Shown piece by piece: positions 7,331 to 10,939 of a stretch of DNA of 10,939 bases. The notes under the pieces are model-generated. The model was not told where the DNA came from and searched no databases. It worked only from the letters and a program-made list of their open reading frames with translations. The translations under genes and the position numbers were made by a program. This stretch comes from an uncultured Dyadobacter sp. (GTDB lineage: Bacteria; Bacteroidota; Bacteroidia; Cytophagales; Spirosomataceae), in NCBI GenBank assembly GCA_937880795.1, contig CALGRQ010000061.1, forward strand, positions 1 to 10,939, written 5' to 3'. The first letter of the stretch is position 1; each line of letters begins with the position of its first letter.

Positions 7331-7434
7331 CACTAATGGATGACGCCTCCGAACCACACTATACGTAACCTGCTAGCACACGTATTGCCATTAGTGCAAC
7401 AGGTAAGCCCATCGAAATATAGCCAACCTGCTAG
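7331..7434. promoter_or_regulatory. Repeat-rich divergent control region
   Basis: The 228-base spacer between the divergent genes carries several matching short sequences. AACCTGCTAG occurs twice as a direct repeat (7367-7376 and 7425-7434, 58 bases apart). CACTAATGG (7331-7339) is the exact reverse complement of CCATTAGTG (7388-7396). ACCTG (7368-7372) also pairs with CAGGT (7400-7404) around GCAC/GTGC (7376-7379, 7394-7397). These could be binding sites of a regulator shared by both genes or competing RNA hairpins. I see no clean promoter box here. Confidence 0.35.
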
Positions 7435-7545
7435 TAATTATGTAAAATCAATGCTTAAATTATTACTGAAAACGAAGCAAGAGATTTATAAAAGGACGTG
7501 CTTTTAAGTATATGATCATTCTGTTCATCCTAAAACCAATTGACA

Positions 7546-8904
7546 ATGGGTATTTTAGAATCATTTTCACAGATTAAAACGCTTTTACAAAATATAGACC
7601 TGGCAGCCGTCGCCAAATTATCTCAAAAGGTTGATCTGAACAAGCTCATGGGTACTGTGTCCAAAATGAGTGATGAAGATCTGGGCAAAATGCTCAAAAT
7701 GATGCAGGCCGGTTCAGGAAAAAAACGAAACCCGCCGGAAATTAACGGCGATTTTTATGAATTGGGTCATAAGCTTAATGAAGCCGATCGGGAAGTGGTT
7801 CTGAAAGTTAGGAACTTCATGGAATCCGAAATTAAGCCCATTGCCAATGAATACTGGAACAAAGCCCACTTCCCGATGCACATTATTCCTTTGATGGCAA
7901 AGTTGGACATATGTGGCCTAACCTATAAAGGATACGGCTGCGCCGGGCGCTCATCGTTACTGGAAGGATTCATTGCCATGGAAATGGCACGGATTGACTC
8001 TTCCATTTCTACCTTTTTCGGGGTGCATAGTGGTCTGGCTATGGGTTCTATATATTTGTGTGGATCCGAGGAGCAAAAGCAATATTGGCTGCCCATCATG
8101 CAGCGCATGGAAATTATCGGCTCTTTTGGCCTTACCGAACCCGAAGTGGGGTCTGCCGCTGCTGGGGGGCTCACCACCACCTGCCGAAAGGAAGGTGATG
8201 AGTGGGTGATCAACGGTTAAAAGAAGTGGATTGGCAACGCCACTTTTTCCGACATCACCATCATTTGGGCGAGAAATACGGAAGATAATCAGGTAAAAGG
8301 GTTTATTGTCCGAAAAGAAAACCCTGGGTTTAAAGCCGAAAAAATGGAAGATAAAATGGCCTTGCGCACTGTGCAAAACGCCATCATTACCCTCACCGAC
8401 TGCCGCGTTTCGGAAGCTGACCGGCTTCAAAATGCCAACTCGTTCAAAGATACGGCCAACGTACTTCGTATGACGCGCGCCGGGGTGGCTTGGCAGGCGG
8501 TTGGATGTGGACGCGGCGCCTATGAACTGGCTCTGAAATATACTATGGAGCGCAAACAATTTGGACGTCCCATCGCCAGTTTTCAGCTGGTTCAGGATTT
8601 ACTGGTAACCATGCTTGGCGACCTCACGGCCATGCAAACCATGGTATACCGACTTTCGGAACTTCAAGACAACGGCAACATCACCGACGAACATGCTTCG
8701 CTCGCCAAAGTGTTCTGTACGCTGCGCATGCGCTCCATTGTTGATCATGCGCGTGAGCTTTTTGGTGGGAATGGCATTTTGCTGGAATACGACATCGCAC
8801 GCTTCGTGGCCGATGCCGAAGCTATCTATTCGTATGAAGGCACCAAGGAAATTAACTCGCTCATCGTGGGCAGGGCCATTACCGGCGAAAGCGCATTTGT
8901 CTGA
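7546..8904 (+). pseudogene. Acyl-CoA dehydrogenase interrupted by one in-frame TAA
   Basis: Acyl-CoA dehydrogenases oxidise acyl-CoA to enoyl-CoA with FAD, passing electrons to ETF. This one, about 451 residues, resembles the glutaryl-CoA dehydrogenase/ACX4-like branch. The start is ATG 7546, two codons after a TTG. A helical N-terminal extension of about 65 residues precedes the catalytic domain. FGLTEPEVGS is the flavin/substrate loop; the usual GSD is GSA here. Then come WVING, KKWIGNATFSD, MALRTVQNA, RKQFGRPIASFQLVQ, LFGGNGILLEYDIAR and YSYEGTKEIN, whose Glu (codon 431) is the catalytic base. Codon 225 is TAA instead of a sense codon in the NGxKKWIGN motif, and the frame resumes perfectly after it. 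The first piece (224 residues) lacks the catalytic base. The second piece has no ATG until 8344 (186 residues) and lacks the N-terminal and much of the middle domain. As written, no active enzyme is made. A recent mutation or a sequencing error is the likeliest cause, since nothing else has decayed. Confidence 0.88.
8218..8220 (+). other. Premature TAA in the acyl-CoA dehydrogenase gene
   Basis: The codon lies between GGT (Gly) and AAG AAG TGG (Lys-Lys-Trp) of the NGxKKWIGN motif. In relatives the position is often Glu, so a single GAA to TAA change would explain it. The next base is A, which gives no special recoding context, and I see no SECIS-like or pyrrolysine signal (those use TGA and TAG). 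Confidence 0.85.
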
Positions 8905-8917
8905 TCCTATTCCTCTT

Positions 8918-8967
8918 GCACCAACCTATAACCCCTCCGCTACCGGAGGGTTGTTATAGGTTGGTGC
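8918..8967. terminator. Long perfect hairpin after the acyl-CoA dehydrogenase gene
   Basis: GCACCAACCTATAAC (8918-8932) pairs with GTTATAGGTTGGTGC (8953-8967), and inside it CCCTCCG (8933-8939) pairs with CGGAGGG (8944-8950) around CTAC. This makes 22 base pairs with only a two-base bulge (TT, 8951-8952). It begins 14 bases after the stop codon, so it probably acts as a terminator or a stabilising 3' end. No T-tract follows on the plus strand. The length and symmetry would also fit a dispersed palindromic repeat. Confidence 0.65.
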
Positions 8968-9042
8968 CATACCCCTGTGCTACCGATGCAAAAAGTTAAA
9001 CCAATATACCTCCTGAGGTTTTCGCTTGGCTCATATTTTTCA

Positions 9043-9050
9043 TAAGTTTG
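9043..9050 (+). promoter_or_regulatory. Candidate -7 box TAAGTTTG for the DUF6965-like gene
   Basis: TAAGTTTG is an exact match to the Bacteroidota -7 consensus TAnnTTTG. The -33 region is poor (TTTTCG at 9019-9024; a better TTG at 9026-9028 is too close). Transcription would begin at or just before the ATG at 9055, implying a leaderless or nearly leaderless message. Confidence 0.35.
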
Positions 9051-9054
9051 TTGT

Positions 9055-9288
9055 ATGACAATTCAAGAACACGAACAAGAACTGGCCGACCTCGCTACGT
9101 TTTTCGAAACCGCTACCTTCCCACCAACGCCGATTAAACTCAACAATTATATCACCATCACAGGTGATCCACGGGTCATGATCGAAATGAAAATCAATAC
9201 CATTCAGCGTTTTAAAGGCAGTGATATTGTACGCGACTCACTTTTTAAGCATTTGCGCGAATTAAAGGCCCTCTGTCAGGCTCAATAG
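9055..9288 (+). CDS. Small DUF6965-like protein, 77 aa
   Basis: This short soluble protein begins MTIQEHEQELADLATFFETATFPPTPIKLNN and ends in a helix LFKHLRELKALCQ. The pattern of an N-terminal helix, a F-x-x-x-x-x-P-x-x-P-I-K-L-N-x segment, an 'I-T-x-D' stretch and a final Leu-rich helix is what I recall for DUF6965, a family of small Bacteroidota proteins of unknown function. There is no signal peptide, membrane segment or Cys cluster. The ATG at 9055 is the only sensible start. The gene sits alone between the long hairpin at 8967 and the promoter of the ArsR operon, with its own candidate -7 box just before the start codon. No function is proposed. Confidence 0.7.
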   Translation: MTIQEHEQELADLATFFETATFPPTPIKLNNYITITGDPRVMIEMKINTIQRFKGSDIVRDSLFKHLRELKALCQAQ

Positions 9289-9437
9289 TAGGATTATAGG
9301 TTTTATATCATCGTATTTTTCACTTCATACCTCCGTCCAGAACTTCCTTCACCCGTAGGCGATCACTTCTTCCCCCTACTCCTCATCATCCTATATCATT
9401 CCAAATATATAACTTATTAAATATTTATATAAAATAT

Positions 9438-9469
9438 TTTGAGAAACCAAATAGTTGCACTTATATTTG
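9438..9469 (+). promoter_or_regulatory. Bacteroidota-type promoter of the arsR-SRPBCC operon
   Basis: TTTG (9438-9441) is followed by exactly 20 bases and then TATATTTG (9462-9469). Both boxes match the Bacteroidota vegetative consensus TTTG-N19/21-TAnnTTTG without a mismatch. Transcription should begin about 9474-9477, giving a leader of about 27 bases before the ATG at 9503. Confidence 0.8.
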
Positions 9470-9485
9470 CAACCATATGGTTTCA
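9468..9485 (+). promoter_or_regulatory. Palindromic operator at the ArsR operon start
   Basis: AACCATATGGTT (9471-9482) is a perfect 12-base palindrome. With flanking TG and CA it extends to an 18-base imperfect dyad (one mismatched pair, C9470/T9483). It overlaps the end of the -7 box and the expected transcription start, the usual place for a repressor site. Since the next gene encodes a winged-helix ArsR protein that binds DNA as a dimer, autorepression is the simplest reading. Confidence 0.6.
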
Positions 9486-9502
9486 TATTAGAAATAAGAT
9501 TT

Positions 9503-9817
9503 ATGCGAAGAGATGTATTTCAGGCCATTGCCGACCCCACCCGACGGGCTATTATTAGTCTGATTGCCCTCCAAGCCATGACGCCCAATGCCATTGCCGA
9601 ACATTTTGACACATCGCGACAAGCCATTTCAAAGCATTTAAAAATACTTTCTGAGTGCGAACTCATTAAACCCACGCATCAAGGAAGGGAGATTCATTAC
9701 CAGCTGGAAGTTCAGAAAATGAAGGAAATCGACTCATGGCTCGACCAGTTCAGACAGCAATGGGAAGATCGGTTCAATCAACTGGATCAATTATTGTTAA
9801 CCATACAAACAGAGTAA
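9503..9817 (+). CDS. ArsR/SdpR-like winged-helix repressor
   Basis: This 104-residue DNA-binding protein starts MRRDVFQAIADPTRRAIISL, the hallmark of the ArsR superfamily. The helix-turn-helix spans about 27-50 (TPNAIAEHFDTSRQAISKHLKIL, recognition helix from Thr37), followed by a beta-wing (LIKPTHQGREIHYQL) and a C-terminal helical dimerisation segment (WLDQFRQQWEDRF). The metal-binding CxC motif of ArsR/SmtB sensors is absent; there is only one Cys. It belongs with the SdpR/YdfF-like, non-metal group that is typically paired with AHSA1/SRPBCC genes. I chose ATG 9503 because the family begins right there and the upstream frame (from TTG 9455) would run through the promoter and operator. The stop is two bases before the next ATG, so it is cotranscribed with the two SRPBCC genes. 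It is probably autoregulated through the palindrome at 9471-9482; the inducer is unknown. Confidence 0.9.
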   Translation: MRRDVFQAIADPTRRAIISLIALQAMTPNAIAEHFDTSRQAISKHLKILSECELIKPTHQGREIHYQLEVQKMKEIDSWLDQFRQQWEDRFNQLDQLLLTIQTE

Positions 9818-9819
9818 CT

Positions 9820-10320
9820 ATGAAAAACAGCTTATTGATAGACTTTACTGTGGACAAGGTAAACAGTACTGTGCTCGTTAAAAGAGAATTTGCAGCACCT
9901 ATAGCCGATGTTTGGGCTGCATGGACTGAGGCATCATTACTAGATCAATGGTGGGCGCCACGCCCCTGGAAAGCGGAGACAAAATCGATGGAATTCAAAG
10001 TGGGTGGTCGCAGGTTATATGCGATGGTAGGACCCGAGGGAGAAAGACATTGGGCTTTGGCAGACTTCACGGCTATTACACCCAAAACCAACTTCCAGTA
10101 TCTCGATGCATTTTGCGATGAAAACGGAAATCTGAATAAAGACATGCCCCGATCGGACTGGAACGTTGACTTTCAGGATGGACACGAAAAAACAACGGTA
10201 AGCGTTAAAATAAAGCACGAAAACCTGGCCGACCTAGAAGCAGTGATACAAATGGGCTTTAAGGAAGGTTTCACCATGGCCATGGAAGGGCTTGATGAAG
10301 TTTTTGCATCGAAACAATAA
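9820..10320 (+). CDS. SRPBCC/AHSA1-like protein, first copy
   Basis: The 166-residue protein has the START/Bet v1-like fold signature of the AHSA1 group. It has a first beta strand with VLVKREFAAPIADVWAAWTEASLLDQWWAPRPW near 23-55, MEFKVGGRRLYAMVGPEGE in the middle, and the long C-terminal helix MGFKEGFTMAMEGLDEVF. This fold forms a hydrophobic cavity for a small ligand; the ligand is not predictable here. The start is ATG 9820, two bases after the ArsR stop. A longer frame exists inside the arsR gene but its extra residues do not resemble the family. Together with the repressor upstream and the second SRPBCC gene 44 bases downstream this forms one operon, a widespread arrangement in Bacteroidota and Firmicutes. 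A common proposal is that the SRPBCC protein handles the compound sensed by the operon; for this case that is inference. Confidence 0.88.
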   Translation: MKNSLLIDFTVDKVNSTVLVKREFAAPIADVWAAWTEASLLDQWWAPRPWKAETKSMEFKVGGRRLYAMVGPEGERHWALADFTAITPKTNFQYLDAFCDENGNLNKDMPRSDWNVDFQDGHEKTTVSVKIKHENLADLEAVIQMGFKEGFTMAMEGLDEVFASKQ

Positions 10321-10364
10321 GTATCTATTTTGACACCCGATATTCACCAAACGCTATACCAGCC

Positions 10365-10823
10365 ATGACATACACCCAATCCTTTGCAAAAGCGGAAATG
10401 CTAATCCGAAAACCGGTTCAGGAAGTTTTTAAGGCATTTATTGACCCAGAAATCACTACGAAAATCTGGTTTACGAAAAGCACCGGACCTTTGGAGGAAG
10501 GGAAATCGATAGAATGGACCTGGGAGATGTATAACGTTACCGTGCCTGTACAGGTGCGCAAAGTGGTACAAAACCAGCAAATTGTAATCGAGTGGGGAAA
10601 CCAGCAGGAGTTAAGCACCGTTTCTTGGACGTTTAAGGGACTTCCCGAAGGCACTTTTGTCTCGGTCGTTAACACTTTTGATGGTGCCGATACCGAAAAA
10701 ATCATTGCCATGGTTCGCGACTCTACCGAAGGTTTTACACTGGTTTTGGCCAATCTGAAAGCCCTAATGGAACATGGTATTTCTCTTAACCTGGTAGCCG
10801 ATCGGTTTTCCAAGGGTATTTAA
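10365..10823 (+). CDS. SRPBCC/AHSA1-like protein, second copy
   Basis: This 152-residue protein belongs to the same superfamily but is clearly divergent from the gene before it. It begins MTYTQSFAKAEMLIRKPVQEVFKAFIDPEITTKIWFTKSTGPL, where the I-x-x-P-V-x-x-V-F-x-A-F-x-D-P segment is the AHSA1 start, continues with GKSIEWTWEMYNVTVPVQV, and finishes with the helix STEGFTLVLANLKALMEHG and the tail LNLVADRFSKG. There is no signal peptide. It lies 44 bases after the first SRPBCC gene with no terminator between, so it is probably cotranscribed from the promoter at 9438-9469. Two unlike SRPBCC proteins in one operon may bind different ligands or form a heterodimer; neither can be read from the sequence. 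Hairpin repeats begin three bases after its stop and may end the transcript. Confidence 0.87.
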   Translation: MTYTQSFAKAEMLIRKPVQEVFKAFIDPEITTKIWFTKSTGPLEEGKSIEWTWEMYNVTVPVQVRKVVQNQQIVIEWGNQQELSTVSWTFKGLPEGTFVSVVNTFDGADTEKIIAMVRDSTEGFTLVLANLKALMEHGISLNLVADRFSKGI

Positions 10824-10826
10824 ATT

Positions 10827-10913
10827 CAACCCACGCCGGGGTTGGCGTCACGGGCTATATACTCAACCCCGGGTTTCGCCAAGGGTTATTCATATGAAAG
10901 CCTTTCAGGCTTT
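10827..10913. repeat. Cluster of GC-rich hairpin repeats at the window's right end
   Basis: At least three adjacent dyads are present. ACGCC (10833-10837) pairs with GGCGT (10844-10848); an alternative is CAACCC (10827-10832) with GGGTTG (10839-10844). AACCC (10865-10869) pairs with GGGTT (10883-10887) with a GG/CC inner pair. AAAGCC (10897-10902) pairs with GGCTTT (10908-10913) around TTTCA. In addition CCGGGGTTG (10836-10844) is the exact inverse of CAACCCCGG (10864-10872). The linker TTATTCATAT between hairpins is a phrase I associate with intergenic palindromic repeats in Bacteroidota genomes. No reading frame covers it. It may also terminate the SRPBCC operon. The cluster continues toward or past the window edge. 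Confidence 0.6.
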
Positions 10914-10939
10914 GTCAGGAATTCCACGATAACACCGGC

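Noticed and set aside
7361..7440. Possible tRNA-like fold in the divergent spacer
   Set aside because: The paired segments do not give a cloverleaf with a T-loop or a proper acceptor stem; the repeats fit operator-like sites better.
8218..8220. Programmed read-through or recoding of the TAA
   Set aside because: TAA is the stop least associated with recoding, no stimulatory structure is evident, and the other genes here use TAA as an ordinary stop (gdhA, both SRPBCC genes).
7957..8559. A 200-codon open frame on the minus strand across the acyl-CoA dehydrogenase stop
   Set aside because: It is antisense to clearly homologous dehydrogenase sequence on both sides of the stop, its translation resembles no protein, and its openness follows from the codon bias of the real gene.
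1..10939. CRISPR arrays, defence islands, prophage or integrative elements
   Set aside because: No regularly spaced repeats, no recombinase or phage structural gene and no defence-type domains were found; the only mobile trace is the transposase zinc-ribbon fragment and the hairpin repeats at the right end.

Overview
The window looks like chromosomal DNA from a member of the Bacteroidota, most likely of the Sphingobacteriales type. The AT-rich spacers, the lack of Shine-Dalgarno sequences before most genes, one very good Bacteroidota promoter (TTTG, 20 bases, TATATTTG) and several phylum-typical proteins (DUF6454-like, DUF6965-like, a very acidic small protein, an ArsR regulator with SRPBCC partners) all point that way. 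The genus is inference.

Layout. Positions 1-430 hold the end of an IS1595-type transposase zinc-ribbon gene without its DDE catalytic domain. Positions 446-883 (-) hold an unrecognised 145-residue protein with a clear terminator. Positions 1253-3121 (+) encode an exported enzyme related to gamma-glutamyltransferase, with the nucleophile kept but several substrate-site residues changed. It ends at a strong hairpin facing a convergent gene for a very acidic small protein (3233-3559, -). After a 500-base AT-rich spacer comes an orphan receiver-like protein (4060-4569, +) that lacks the phosphoacceptor Asp and any output domain. NADP-type glutamate dehydrogenase follows (4913-6250, +). It shares a bidirectional terminator with a convergent exported DUF6454-like protein (6328-7317, -).

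A short divergent spacer with repeated and inverted motifs separates the DUF6454 gene from an acyl-CoA dehydrogenase (7546-8904, +). That gene is intact except for a single in-frame TAA at 8218-8220. A long perfect hairpin (8918-8967) closes the region. A small DUF6965-like gene follows (9055-9288), then a compact operon of an SdpR-like ArsR repressor and two SRPBCC/AHSA1 proteins (9503-10823). This operon has a textbook promoter with a palindrome immediately downstream, which is probably the autoregulatory operator. The window ends in a cluster of GC-rich hairpins resembling repeats scattered between Bacteroidota genes.

The genes do not form one pathway. They are mostly single transcription units of central metabolism (glutamate synthesis, acyl-CoA oxidation) and envelope or periplasmic proteins, plus one regulated operon. 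I see no CRISPR array, tRNA, rRNA, phage or defence system. The most notable items are the interrupted acyl-CoA dehydrogenase, the altered GGT-like enzyme, the degenerate receiver and the operator/promoter overlap of the ArsR operon.
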